Of a stretch of 53,793 nucleotides of DNA, positions 7,049-15,814 are shown piece by piece. The notes below the pieces were generated by a model. That model was given only the letters and a program-made list of their open reading frames with translations. It searched no databases and was not told the origin of the DNA. Origin of the DNA: an uncultured Lacinutrix sp. (GTDB lineage: Bacteria; Bacteroidota; Bacteroidia; Flavobacteriales; Flavobacteriaceae); assembly GCF_947500325.1 (NCBI RefSeq), contig NZ_CANMRQ010000024.1:1-53793 (forward strand), read 5' to 3'. The position numbers and the translations under genes were made by a program. Position 1 is the stretch's first letter, and each line of letters begins with the position of its first letter.

Positions 7049-9130
7049 ATGCATAAATCACTGATAATCAGTATTTTATTTTTTATACCTTTTTTAAAAA
7101 TAGAAGCGCAAGACGTTTATAAAGAGGTTCTTGAGCCAACAAATTTAGAAGAAGTGGTTTTAACTGCTACTAGAACTATGAGGCAATTATCCTCTTTACC
7201 ATTGCCTGTAACTTTAGTTTCTAAAAAGCAAATTTTAGAGTCTGGAACAATAAGATTAAATGAGATTTTAAATGAACAAACTGGAATTATTACAATCGCA
7301 GATGAGAGTGGTTTTGAAGGAATACAAATACAAGGCATAGCTTCAGATTATATTTTAATTCTTATTGATGGTGTGCCATTAGTTGGAAGAAGTGCAGGGA
7401 ATTTTGATTTAAGTAGACTTACTACTGGAAACATAAAACAAATAGAAATTGTTAAAGGACCTTCTAGCAGTTTGTACGGAAGTGAAGCCCTTGGAGGTGT
7501 TATTAATATAATTACAGAAAAGCCAAAAACTGAAGATTTAAAAGGGAATGTCTCTTACCGAATAGGTAGTTTTACACAACAAGACATTAACCTTGAGCTA
7601 AAACAACGCCTAAATAAATTTAGATATAACGTTTTTGCTAACCGCTTTTCGAGTGCAGGTTATGATTTAGATTCTAATACCGATGGGCAAACCGTAAATC
7701 CATTTGAAAACTATACACTTAACGGAAGGCTGTATTACGACTTTAATGATAAATTATCTCTAGTTACTTCAACTCGATATTATAACCAATTACAAGACGC
7801 AGGATTTATATTTAATAACGAACAATTTGAAGGTGATAGTAAAGAAAATGAATTAAATGTTCATGGTAGATTAGATCAGAAATGGAATAAAAAGCTATCA
7901 ACTAGTTACGAGTTGTATTATACCAATTATAAAGCTAATGAATTACTTAAAAATGCCAATTCTGGAATAATTTTAAGTGATAGTGATTTTAATCAAAAAT
8001 TATTAAGGCCAGAGATAAGAAGTAATTATACGTTTAAAAATTCAGGAACTATTACTGTTGGAATTGGATTACAATACGATGCTTTAGATCGTACGTTTTT
8101 TGATAAGCAAGTCGATTTTAATTCGCAATATATTTATGTACAATATGATGTAAACCCTACTGAAAAACTAAATATAATTGCTGGTGGACGTTTTGATAAT
8201 CATTCAGAATATAGTAATCAATTCAGTCCAAAATTAGCGGTACGTTATAAGATTACAGAGCATTTAGCAACAAAAGCATCAATTGGTTATGGTTTTAAAG
8301 CTCCAGATTTTAGACAACTGTATTTCGATTTCACAAACTCTGCTGTTGGCTATACTGTTTTAGGTTATAATGTTGCTATTGAAAAATTAGCAGAGCTTCA
8401 AGCACAAGGTCAAATTATTGATGTATTAATACCTGAAAATGAATTAAGAGAACCATTACAGGCAGAAAGTTCTATTGGTTATAACATAGGTTTTACTTAC
8501 AAAAAAGATAAATGGAAAACTGAGTTAAATGTATTTAGAAACGATTTTAAAAACTTAATAGACACTAGAATAATTGCTCGTAAAACCAATGGCCAAAATG
8601 TATTTAGCTATAGAAACTTTGATAAAATATATACTACAGGTTTAGAGATTAATGTTAATTATAAAGCATCAAAAAAACTAAACTTAAGTAGTGGTTACCA
8701 ATTACTATATGCTTTCGATAAAGCTAAAAAAAGACTAATTGATGACGGTAACGTATTTGCAAGAGATCCAGAAACAAACGAGACAGTAGTAGTAACAAAA
8801 TCTCAATATTTTGGGCTTGTTAATCGCTCTAGGCATAATGCCAATTTTAAAGTTTTCTACGATATAGAAAAAATTAAAGCAAACATAAATCTAAGGCTTT
8901 TATATAGAAGTAAATATGCACAATTTGATACTAATGGCAATGGTTTAATAGACATCTATGACACAAGTTTTATTGATGGTTATGCAACTGCAAATGTATC
9001 GGTATCAAAAACATTATATAACAGCTTTAACCTAATAGTTGGCGCAAATAATGTATTGAATTATAAAGACGAAAACATTCCCACATTACCAGGAATTCAA
9101 GGGTACATAAAACTCAATTATCAATTTTAA
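7049..9130 (+). CDS. TonB-dependent outer-membrane receptor, probably for haem (HmuR-like)
   Basis: 693 residues. Signal peptide to about residue 21; TonB-box-like EEVVLTATR at 34-42; plug domain roughly 48-160 with LIDGVPLVGR and VKGPSSSLYGSEALGG; then a beta-barrel ending in aromatic Phe. GFKAPDFRQLY resembles the FRAP-type motif conserved in haem receptors. It imports a ligand through the outer membrane with energy from TonB. The HmuY-like gene 19 bases downstream, the Fur-like operators in front and the divergent reductase operon all favour haem as ligand. The ligand is inferred, not shown by a diagnostic residue. Confidence 0.88.
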   Translation: MHKSLIISILFFIPFLKIEAQDVYKEVLEPTNLEEVVLTATRTMRQLSSLPLPVTLVSKKQILESGTIRLNEILNEQTGIITIADESGFEGIQIQGIASDYILILIDGVPLVGRSAGNFDLSRLTTGNIKQIEIVKGPSSSLYGSEALGGVINIITEKPKTEDLKGNVSYRIGSFTQQDINLELKQRLNKFRYNVFANRFSSAGYDLDSNTDGQTVNPFENYTLNGRLYYDFNDKLSLVTSTRYYNQLQDAGFIFNNEQFEGDSKENELNVHGRLDQKWNKKLSTSYELYYTNYKANELLKNANSGIILSDSDFNQKLLRPEIRSNYTFKNSGTITVGIGLQYDALDRTFFDKQVDFNSQYIYVQYDVNPTEKLNIIAGGRFDNHSEYSNQFSPKLAVRYKITEHLATKASIGYGFKAPDFRQLYFDFTNSAVGYTVLGYNVAIEKLAELQAQGQIIDVLIPENELREPLQAESSIGYNIGFTYKKDKWKTELNVFRNDFKNLIDTRIIARKTNGQNVFSYRNFDKIYTTGLEINVNYKASKKLNLSSGYQLLYAFDKAKKRLIDDGNVFARDPETNETVVVTKSQYFGLVNRSRHNANFKVFYDIEKIKANINLRLLYRSKYAQFDTNGNGLIDIYDTSFIDGYATANVSVSKTLYNSFNLIVGANNVLNYKDENIPTLPGIQGYIKLNYQF

Positions 9131-9149
9131 TATTTAAACACAATCAACA

Positions 9150-9764
9150 ATGAAAAAAGGAATCTTTTTATTAACAGTACTAAGTATCGTATTTACATCT
9201 TGTAATAATGACGATGATACACCACCTGCGTCTAATCCAGACCCATTACAATCTGAACAAATTATAAATTTTTACGCACCTCAAACTGGAGGACAAGGAC
9301 AACCAGTTGGTGGAGCGTTTACTAAATTTGACTTTACAACTGGTACACAAACTACAAGTGATACCGATTGGGATATTGCATTTAGGGGAACTACAATTGC
9401 CATTAATGGAGGAGAAGCTACAGGTACGTTAGATGAGCCTATTCGAAATGGAGAAGCTGCTGCAACAATAGTATCTGGTACTTTTGCAAGTGTTACTAGT
9501 GCAGATGGATTAACATTTGCACAAGATGGAGATACTGCTTTTGCAATACCAACAGGTAGTGATAATGGATGGTATAACTACAATTTTATGACAAATATTG
9601 TATCGCCTATACCTGGAAAAGTATTGGTAGTAAAAACAAGAAATGGTAAGTATGCAAAAATAGAAATACTTAGCTATTACCAAAATCAAGACACAGCTCA
9701 AGATGGTCGTTATTATACGTTCAATTATGCATATAATCCAAATGCTGGAGACTCTTCTTTTTAA
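9150..9764 (+). CDS. hmuY: HmuY-like haem-binding lipoprotein
   Basis: 204 residues with a lipoprotein signal (MKKGIFLLTVLSIVFTSC, lipid-bearing Cys18) followed by an Asp-rich tether. The body carries family marks: KFDFTTG near residue 58, DTDWDIAFRGTTIAINGG near 75 and a C-terminal YYTFNYAYNP. HmuY proteins sit on the cell surface, take haem from host or environmental haemoproteins and hand it to the HmuR receptor. Here the receptor is directly upstream with a 19-base gap, and a terminator follows at 9795. The pair thus forms a two-gene transcript. Confidence 0.82.
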   Translation: MKKGIFLLTVLSIVFTSCNNDDDTPPASNPDPLQSEQIINFYAPQTGGQGQPVGGAFTKFDFTTGTQTTSDTDWDIAFRGTTIAINGGEATGTLDEPIRNGEAAATIVSGTFASVTSADGLTFAQDGDTAFAIPTGSDNGWYNYNFMTNIVSPIPGKVLVVKTRNGKYAKIEILSYYQNQDTAQDGRYYTFNYAYNPNAGDSSF

Positions 9765-9794
9765 TCAATTTTTGATTTAAGTTAGTCTAACTAA

Positions 9795-9826
9795 AAAAGG
9801 TTCTTCTAATTTTAGAAGAGCCTTTT
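9795..9826 (+). terminator. Rho-independent terminator after hmuY
   Basis: AAAAGGTTCTTCTA, loop ATTT, TAGAAGAGCCTTTT: a 14-bp stem with one G-T pair and a T run. A separate palindrome, AGTTAGTCTAACT (9780-9792), comes just before it. Confidence 0.8.
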
Positions 9827-9896
9827 ACCTTTATTTAAAACACCTCGCAGAAAATATTACACTTACAAAATTTACTAATTTTATTAAACAATAATT

Positions 9897-10346
9897 ATGG
9901 CTTGTATCAGTAGTTTTAAAATTATTAAAGAGAAATTTACTTCTTTCTTAGAAGAGAATGGCCATAGAAAAACACCAGAACGGTATGCCATATTAAAAGA
10001 AATATATAGTACGAACGAGCATTTAGATATAGAAACGCTTTTCGTAAAAATGATAAATAAAAATTATAGAGTTAGTAGAGCTACTCTTTATAATACTATG
10101 GAAATTTTAATAGAATCTCGATTAGTTCGTAAGCATCAATTTGGTGATAAAGTAGCTCATTATGAAAAATCCTTTTTCTATGGAAAACACGATCATATTA
10201 TTTTGACAGATACTGGAGATATACTAGAGTTTTCCGATCCAAGAATTCAAGAAATAAAGAAAACCATTGAAGACGTTTTTAATATGAAAATTGACGAACA
10301 CTCATTGTATTTCTATGCTACTAGAAATAAGAAAACTGAAGATTAA
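9897..10346 (+). CDS. Fur-family metal-dependent repressor
   Basis: 149 residues. Winged-helix DNA-binding part at about 10-82, with the recognition helix in [13 protein letters not shown] (59-71); dimerisation and metal part 83-149 with HDH at 98-100, EFSD near 111 and H135. The two CxxC pairs that hold structural zinc in many Fur, Zur and PerR proteins are absent (only Cys3), so subtype cannot be assigned from them. It follows the haem receptor pair but after a terminator, so it is probably a separate gene. It is the obvious candidate to read the operators at 6997-7040. Confidence 0.85.
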   Translation: MACISSFKIIKEKFTSFLEENGHRKTPERYAILKEIYSTNEHLDIETLFVKMINKNYRVSRATLYNTMEILIESRLVRKHQFGDKVAHYEKSFFYGKHDHIILTDTGDILEFSDPRIQEIKKTIEDVFNMKIDEHSLYFYATRNKKTED

Positions 10347-10471
10347 AAAGATAAACTAGTAAATAATTCACCCTTTACTTATAATACGTGGAGACAAATA
10401 TTGTAATACTTTACTATTACTATAATTAAAGACATTCACACTTATATATTATTCACTTTTATATTTTTAGC

Positions 10472-10501
10472 TTGCACTTATACATTTCCCCCATACATTT
10501 A
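10472..10501 (+). promoter_or_regulatory. Possible promoter of the RiPP-like gene
   Basis: TTG at 10472-10474 and TACATTTA at 10494-10501 are 19 bases apart, the spacing of Bacteroidota -33/-7 promoters (the -7 box has A for the final G). The start codon is 72 bases further on, leaving a long T-rich leader. Confidence 0.35.
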
Positions 10502-10572
10502 TGTATTTTACGTTGGTGTGGTTTTTCTTTTTTTATATAATTGATAATTATTAATTTAAAATACATGAGATT

Positions 10573-10752
10573 ATGAAAAAAGACAATAGAATTTTAAATA
10601 GCTTAAAATTAAACACTTTAACGTCTATTGAAAAAAATAATATTCGAGGTGGTTTTGCAGATACTGGTGGCGAAGACAGCGCAGAGTTAGACAACTGTAG
10701 ATGTGAAGACGAAGACGAAAATGGTTGCAGTTGTGGAGGCAATGATAGATAA
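10573..10752 (+). CDS. Double-glycine leader peptide, orphan RiPP-type precursor with Cys-rich core
   Basis: A 59-residue gene. Residues 1-27 (MKKDNRILNSLKLNTLTSIE..., ending IRGG) fit the leader type seen in Bacteroidota natural-product precursors, 'MKK-n-LnsLkLnk-tis-l...GG', cut after Gly-Gly by a peptidase-containing transporter. The 32-residue core is very acidic (11 Asp/Glu, 2 Arg) and holds four cysteines as CRC (42-44) and CSC (52-54), seven residues apart. No radical-SAM, lanthionine, ATP-grasp or peptidase-transporter gene lies in the window, so the partner enzymes must be elsewhere or absent. A promoter-like pair precedes it and a strong terminator follows at 10822. The product could be a modified peptide or a small metal-binding peptide; function is unknown. 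Confidence 0.75.
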   Translation: MKKDNRILNSLKLNTLTSIEKNNIRGGFADTGGEDSAELDNCRCEDEDENGCSCGGNDR

Positions 10753-10821
10753 CATTAATTATAACTCTGATACACGAATTTCTATATTAAATTACAATAT
10801 AAAGACAAGCTGTTTTTGAAC

Positions 10822-10851
10822 AAAAAAAGCCACTCTTTTGAGTGGCTTTTT
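10822..10851. terminator. Bidirectional terminator between convergent genes
   Basis: AAAAAGCCACTC, loop TTTT, GAGTGGCTTTTT: a 12-bp stem with A and T runs on the two sides, so it can end transcripts from both the peptide gene and the carbonic anhydrase. Confidence 0.85.
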
Positions 10852-10873
10852 AGTTTCTATAATTTATATGTTT

Positions 10874-11503
10874 TTATAACATACCTACTTTTCCTGTCTG
10901 TAAGCTATAAACACCTCCAACAATTTTAATCTCACCGTTAGCTTCCATCTCTTTCAAGATTGGGCTTTTCTCACGAATACGATCCATTGTTAATTTTACA
11001 TTATATTCTACAGTCTTTGCTACATAATCTTTATTAGCAGATGTTAATTCGCCATCAAACTCATCTGATGCCTTTTTAACTGCTGGTAAGATATTATCTA
11101 ACATCGCTGTAATATTTCCTAGTTCTACTCCATCACAAGCTGCTTTTACTGCTCCACAAGCTTCATGACCTAAAACTAAAACCACTTTACTTCCTGCTAC
11201 TTTACAAGAGTACTCTAAGCTTCCTAAAATGTCTGTGTTTTCAAAATTTCCTGCAACACGAGATACAAATACATCTCCAATAGCTTGGTCTAATACTGTT
11301 TCTACTGGTACACGAGAATCTATACAAGATAGTACTACTGCTTTTGGAAATTGCCCACCTGTGGTTTGTGACACTAAAGCAGCATTATCTACTGCTTGAG
11401 AGTTTCCATTTACAAATCTTTCGTTTCCTTCTAATAAATCTTGTAATACACTATCTGCTGTTAATGTATCTTGAACTTGTTTTGTTATTGCTATATTTTT
11501 CAT
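10874..11503 (-). CDS. Beta-class carbonic anhydrase
   Basis: Interconverts CO2 and bicarbonate in the cytoplasm. The 209-residue protein has all zinc-site residues: Cys60, Asp62 and Arg64 in SCIDSRVP, and His113 and Cys116 in GHEACGAV. No signal peptide is present. The gene follows a SulP transporter by 18 bases, a pairing well known for bicarbonate uptake, and ends before the shared terminator. It probably keeps bicarbonate supplied to carboxylases or balances CO2 after SulP-driven import. Confidence 0.93.
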   Translation of the reverse strand: MKNIAITKQVQDTLTADSVLQDLLEGNERFVNGNSQAVDNAALVSQTTGGQFPKAVVLSCIDSRVPVETVLDQAIGDVFVSRVAGNFENTDILGSLEYSCKVAGSKVVLVLGHEACGAVKAACDGVELGNITAMLDNILPAVKKASDEFDGELTSANKDYVAKTVEYNVKLTMDRIREKSPILKEMEANGEIKIVGGVYSLQTGKVGML

Positions 11504-11521
11504 TGTAATATATATTTTGTT

Positions 11522-13390
11522 TTAATAAATATCTTCTACATTATTATTAATCCACTGTAGACAGGATTTAAAATCTTTAAAAATAAAATCTTTAGATACT
11601 AAGCCTGGTATAATATCTATACGCTCCATCATATATCTAGGTTGCTTAAGAAGATCTACAAAAAGTATTTTCACATTTTTCTTTTTTAAATCTAATAATA
11701 CATCTTCCATAACGTATAAACCCGATTGGTCTAGGTACTGCATACGCCCTAATCGTATAACCACAGCTTTGGCTGTGTTGGGGATTTGTTTAGACAACGC
11801 TTGAAAATCGCTTGTCGACCCAAAAAATAAAGGCCCTTTAATGTGTTTTATAAACACCTCCTCTTTTAGTTTTGATGGAAAATCACTCTCATCTTCCCAA
11901 TAGTCTTCTTTAAAAGCTTTAATATTTGAACTTTCAGCCGTAAGGTCACCTATTTTTTTCATAAACATTAAAGAAGAAATTATAAGCCCTATTCCTACAG
12001 CATATACTAAATCCCATAGTGATGATAACACTAAAACAATAAGCATAATCATAACTTCAGAGCTTAATTTAACTGGTCCTAATGTTATATCTTTTGGTAA
12101 ATGCGGAATGGCTTTTAACCCTTTATAATCCATAACACCAATACCAACAGTTATTAATATCCCTGCTAAAACTGCTGTCGGTATTTGAGACGCTAAGTTT
12201 GGTAATCCGGGAATCATTAAAATACTAAATAATAGTAATCCAGCAATAACTCCTGACAATTTAGTTTTACCTCCAGAATTTATATTTACTACCGTTCTTA
12301 TAGTCGCACCAGCTCCAGGAATACCTCCAAAAATTGCTGCTATACTATTACCAATACCTTGCCCAACTAATTCTTTATTAGGTTTGTGTTTGGTTTTAGT
12401 CATATTATCTGCCACAATACTCGTTAATAACGAATCTATAGCACCTAATAAAGCCAAAGCTACTGCTGTAAAGATATACGGTTTTATAGTCCCAAATTTA
12501 AATTCTGTTATAATACCCAGATTTGGTATTGGTAGACCTTCAGGGATTTTTGGTATTGGTCTGTAATCTAGGTTAGCAATAATGGCAATACCAGACATAA
12601 TAACTAAAGCTACTAGTGTACTAGGTATTTTTGTTGTAATCCGTTTAAAACCATAAATAACAAAAATGGTACTAAGTGCCAATATAAGCTCTAACCAATT
12701 GATGTTCTTGATGGCACGTGGTAATACTTTTAAAGCTCCCAAAACACCTGAAGCATTTTTTGCAGCTAGTGTTTGCGACTCCTTTAAAATATCAGCTTCA
12801 GTAATCTTTTCTGCTCTAATAATAGTCTCTTTAAAATCCTCTAACACAAGTATGCCTTCTTCAGCTTCTTCTATTAAGATATTTTCTAAGATAACTTCCT
12901 CTGCTTGAGGTTTAAATTTATCTACATAGCTCATATCTTCCTTTGGGTAGTAGCCAAGCGACGGTAAGAACTGGGTTATTAAAATAATAACACCAATAGC
13001 GGTCATAAAGCCAGAGACTACAGGATAGGGAATATATTTAATATACTGCCCAACACCTATAGCACCCAAAACTATTTGTATGAGCCCTGCTAATAAAAAA
13101 ACCGTTAGTATGGCTGGAAGTGCTTTAGTAACATCGCCATCATTAGCTGCAATTATGCCCGCTATAATAACCATACTAACTGCTGTCATAGGTGCAGTTG
13201 GTCCAGAAATTTGAGTATTTGTACCTCCAAAAATCGCAGCGAAGAAACTAATAAAAATAGCACCATATAAACCTGCGCTTGGACCTAACCCAGAAGAAAC
13301 GCCAAAAGCTAATGCTAATGGTAATGCTACGATTCCTGCGGTGATGCCTCCAAAGGCATCTCCTTTAATGTTTGAAAACAATTTCTTCAT
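11522..13390 (-). CDS. SulP-family anion transporter with STAS domain, probable bicarbonate carrier
   Basis: 622 residues. The N-terminal membrane part has SulP signatures (GGITAGIVALPLALAFG near 14-30, SGPTAPMT at 62-69, GGIPGAGATIRT in the second half), and a STAS domain fills the last ~110 residues. Substrates of the family include sulfate and bicarbonate; the carbonic anhydrase directly downstream argues for bicarbonate. Unusual: an acidic stretch of about 65 residues (148-213, rich in Glu) is inserted between membrane helices, absent from the second SulP protein at 14179. Confidence 0.9.
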   Translation of the reverse strand: MKKLFSNIKGDAFGGITAGIVALPLALAFGVSSGLGPSAGLYGAIFISFFAAIFGGTNTQISGPTAPMTAVSMVIIAGIIAANDGDVTKALPAILTVFLLAGLIQIVLGAIGVGQYIKYIPYPVVSGFMTAIGVIILITQFLPSLGYYPKEDMSYVDKFKPQAEEVILENILIEEAEEGILVLEDFKETIIRAEKITEADILKESQTLAAKNASGVLGALKVLPRAIKNINWLELILALSTIFVIYGFKRITTKIPSTLVALVIMSGIAIIANLDYRPIPKIPEGLPIPNLGIITEFKFGTIKPYIFTAVALALLGAIDSLLTSIVADNMTKTKHKPNKELVGQGIGNSIAAIFGGIPGAGATIRTVVNINSGGKTKLSGVIAGLLLFSILMIPGLPNLASQIPTAVLAGILITVGIGVMDYKGLKAIPHLPKDITLGPVKLSSEVMIMLIVLVLSSLWDLVYAVGIGLIISSLMFMKKIGDLTAESSNIKAFKEDYWEDESDFPSKLKEEVFIKHIKGPLFFGSTSDFQALSKQIPNTAKAVVIRLGRMQYLDQSGLYVMEDVLLDLKKKNVKILFVDLLKQPRYMMERIDIIPGLVSKDFIFKDFKSCLQWINNNVEDIY

Positions 13391-13494
13391 AATCTGCTTT
13401 TTGGTTTAACGTCCTTACTAATTTAACTATTTCTTGAATATTATAAAGGCAATACTGGCTTAAAAATCAAGTATTAACGATTAATTCTATAAAA

Positions 13495-14169
13495 TTAGAA
13501 ATTAACAAAAGCTATTACATTAATTTGATCTCTTCCCGAGTTTTCAAAAAACTGGTTCATATAACCTAGTTCAACTCTTAAGGCTTTTGAAAATTTATAC
13601 CCTAATCCTCCATATAAACGATTTCTATCAAAAACAGATGATTCTGTATTTAAAAATATCTCATTGTATGCTGAAAGATACAATGGATTTTTACCATCTT
13701 CTTTGTATTGAAGTGGAATATTTAAACCAAGAAAATATCTTAATCTCATTTTAAAATCGTCTTCAACAAAACGTTGCTCGAAACGGTAACGATGGCTTAA
13801 ACCTATCTTACCTATTTTTTGTTTTGTTGTGAACTGTTGAAAAATACGATGTTCATTAACAGATACTTTCTCGTTAGAATCACCTACATAATTTTCAGAC
13901 AAAATATAACCATATCCAAATAATATATTATTATTGTTTTCGGTTAAATTATATCCTATTCCGGTTCTTAATAATAATTGTTCTAAGTCACCAATAGCAT
14001 CATAATTACGGTATTGCACCTCATTATGTATATTCCATTTATTATTAAGTTTTTTACTCCCAATATAAATAAGCCAATTCCCAAGATTACTATCTTGAGC
14101 CATTATCGCTTTTGGCATTAAAAACACTGTAAATAATATAGAGAATGTTAGGTATTTAAAAATTTTCAT
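13495..14169 (-). CDS. DUF2490 outer-membrane beta-barrel protein
   Basis: 224 residues with a signal peptide to about residue 25 (IMAQD). Alternating hydrophobic and polar strands such as WNIHNEVQYRNYD, LLLRTGIGYNL and RVELGYMNQF, ending in aromatic Phe, mark an outer-membrane barrel of the DUF2490 type. It sits 9 bases after one SulP gene and 104 before the other, so it may serve as an outer-membrane channel for the same anion, though this role is inferred from position only. Confidence 0.8.
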   Translation of the reverse strand: MKIFKYLTFSILFTVFLMPKAIMAQDSNLGNWLIYIGSKKLNNKWNIHNEVQYRNYDAIGDLEQLLLRTGIGYNLTENNNNILFGYGYILSENYVGDSNEKVSVNEHRIFQQFTTKQKIGKIGLSHRYRFEQRFVEDDFKMRLRYFLGLNIPLQYKEDGKNPLYLSAYNEIFLNTESSVFDRNRLYGGLGYKFSKALRVELGYMNQFFENSGRDQINVIAFVNF

Positions 14170-14178
14170 CTTAATTAT

Positions 14179-15738
14179 TTATACAGCTTTTGGTCTTAAT
14201 TTGAAAAACTCAATAAAACTTTCAGGGTTTTCAACTATGCCGCGTTCTGATATTAACTTTATGTCTATGTTTCGTTCTTTAGCTTTGAAAGCAAAATCTT
14301 CTAATATTTCAATAATATCATTATCAAGATATCTTGTATTTCTAACGTCTAATTCTAAGTATGAATTTTCAGGAAGTTTATCTAATTCTTTCAATATAGA
14401 ACCTTTATTAAAAAAAGTTACTTCTTCTGCAAGTGTCATTTTCATTTTCTGTTCTCCATTACTTTGATCTTCTTTATGCAAAAAGTGAGAATTTTGGAAA
14501 CTTTTAATTAAAATAACTACTATACCTACTGCCAATCCTAATCCAATTCCCCATAAAAGATCTATAAATACAATACCTAACACGGTAACAGTAAAAGGGA
14601 TAAATTGTTTCCAACCTAAATTGTACATTTTTTTAAATAAAGCTGGTTTGGCTAATTTATAACCAACAAGTAGTAATATAGCTGCTAAAACAGATAACGG
14701 AATCATGTTTAGTAATCTAGGTATTATAATTACTGAAGTTAATAAGAAAAAACCATGAATAATTGCCGACATTTTACTAACCCCACCAGATTGTATATTT
14801 GCCGAACTTCTTACTATTACTTGAGTAATTGGTATTCCTCCAATTAAACCTGAAAGAATGTTTCCCGTTCCTTGAGCAAATAACTCACGATTAGTTGGTG
14901 TTACATTTTTTGCTGGATCTAATTTATCTGTAGCTTCTACACAAAGTAAAGTTTCTAAACTTGCTACTAATGCAATAGTAAAAGCAATAATCCAAATTTG
15001 TGGATTAGTAATTGCATCAAAGTTAGGAAAGCTAAATTGTCCAAAAAATGAGGCTGCATCTTCAGGAACTGGTACATTTACTAAGTTTTTATTTTCAATT
15101 AATAAAGCTGGTGTATCTTTAAAAATCATATAAAAAACAATCCCTACTATTACGGCAACTAATGGTCCTTGTATTAGACTAAATATTTTATGCTTTTTTG
15201 TAAGCACTTTTTCCCATAATAATAATATTGCTAAACCAATAATAGATATAATAATATTTGGTTTACTAATATTTAAAAGTGAATTATAAATTGGCGTAAA
15301 AGTCCCTTCTCCTTTTGAAGGAATATATCCTACAAAATATGGTATTTGTTTTAAAATAATAATAATACCAATACCTGTTAGCATTCCTTTAATTACTGAA
15401 GATGGGAAATAGTAACCAATAATCCCTAATTTAAATACACCAAAAAGTATTTGAATTATTCCTGCAATAACTACTGCAACTAAAAAGTTTTTATAGCCTA
15501 ATGTAGCAATTGCTGCAAACACAATAGCAGCTAAACCTGCTGCTGGACCACTTACTCCTATTTTAGAGCCACTAAGACCTCCTACTACAATACCTCCTAT
15601 AATTCCTGCTATTAATCCAGAAAATAATGGCGCTCCACTCGCCAATGCAATACCTAAACATAATGGTAATGCAACAAAAAACACAACTATACTAGCTGGT
15701 AAGTCACTTTTTAAAGTTTTAAACATATATAAATTCAT
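14179..15738 (-). CDS. Second SulP-family anion transporter
   Basis: 519 residues. SulP membrane part with LPASIVVFFVALPLCLGIAL (13-32) and GVSGPAAGLAA near 62-72, FAQGTGNILSGLIGGIPITQ in the middle, and a short STAS-like C-terminus containing LELDVRNTRYLDNDIIEIL. It is first of the transporter, barrel, transporter, anhydrase run. The start at 15738 gives MNLYMFKTL; the internal ATG at 15726 (MFKTL) is an equally good start. Bicarbonate is the favoured substrate from context, sulfate the alternative. Confidence 0.88.
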   Translation of the reverse strand: MNLYMFKTLKSDLPASIVVFFVALPLCLGIALASGAPLFSGLIAGIIGGIVVGGLSGSKIGVSGPAAGLAAIVFAAIATLGYKNFLVAVVIAGIIQILFGVFKLGIIGYYFPSSVIKGMLTGIGIIIILKQIPYFVGYIPSKGEGTFTPIYNSLLNISKPNIIISIIGLAILLLWEKVLTKKHKIFSLIQGPLVAVIVGIVFYMIFKDTPALLIENKNLVNVPVPEDAASFFGQFSFPNFDAITNPQIWIIAFTIALVASLETLLCVEATDKLDPAKNVTPTNRELFAQGTGNILSGLIGGIPITQVIVRSSANIQSGGVSKMSAIIHGFFLLTSVIIIPRLLNMIPLSVLAAILLLVGYKLAKPALFKKMYNLGWKQFIPFTVTVLGIVFIDLLWGIGLGLAVGIVVILIKSFQNSHFLHKEDQSNGEQKMKMTLAEEVTFFNKGSILKELDKLPENSYLELDVRNTRYLDNDIIEILEDFAFKAKERNIDIKLISERGIVENPESFIEFFKLRPKAV

Positions 15739-15743
15739 TTATA

Positions 15744-15797
15744 CTATTGAAAAGATCAATAGTTATTTTTTAATAATTTTGTTTGGACTTTCGTCCA
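15744..15797 (-). other. Two hairpins in the leader of the SulP gene
   Basis: In the 76-base gap before the SulP gene, read leftward, there is TGGAC-GAAA-GTCCA (15797-15784), a 5-bp stem with a GNRA tetraloop, then CTATTGA-TCTTT-TCAATAG (15762-15744), a 7-bp stem. Neither is followed by a T run, so they are leader or mRNA-stability structures rather than terminators. Confidence 0.4.
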
Positions 15798-15814
15798 GTA
15801 TTCCTATAAAATTA

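Noticed and set aside
10551-10742. 63-residue reading frame on the minus strand
   Set aside because: It is Ser/Pro-rich only because it mirrors the double-glycine peptide gene; no start context or family features.
15784-15797. GGACGAAAGUCC string, as in a hammerhead ribozyme core
   Set aside because: The required CUGANGA element is not present upstream, so only a simple GNRA hairpin is supported.
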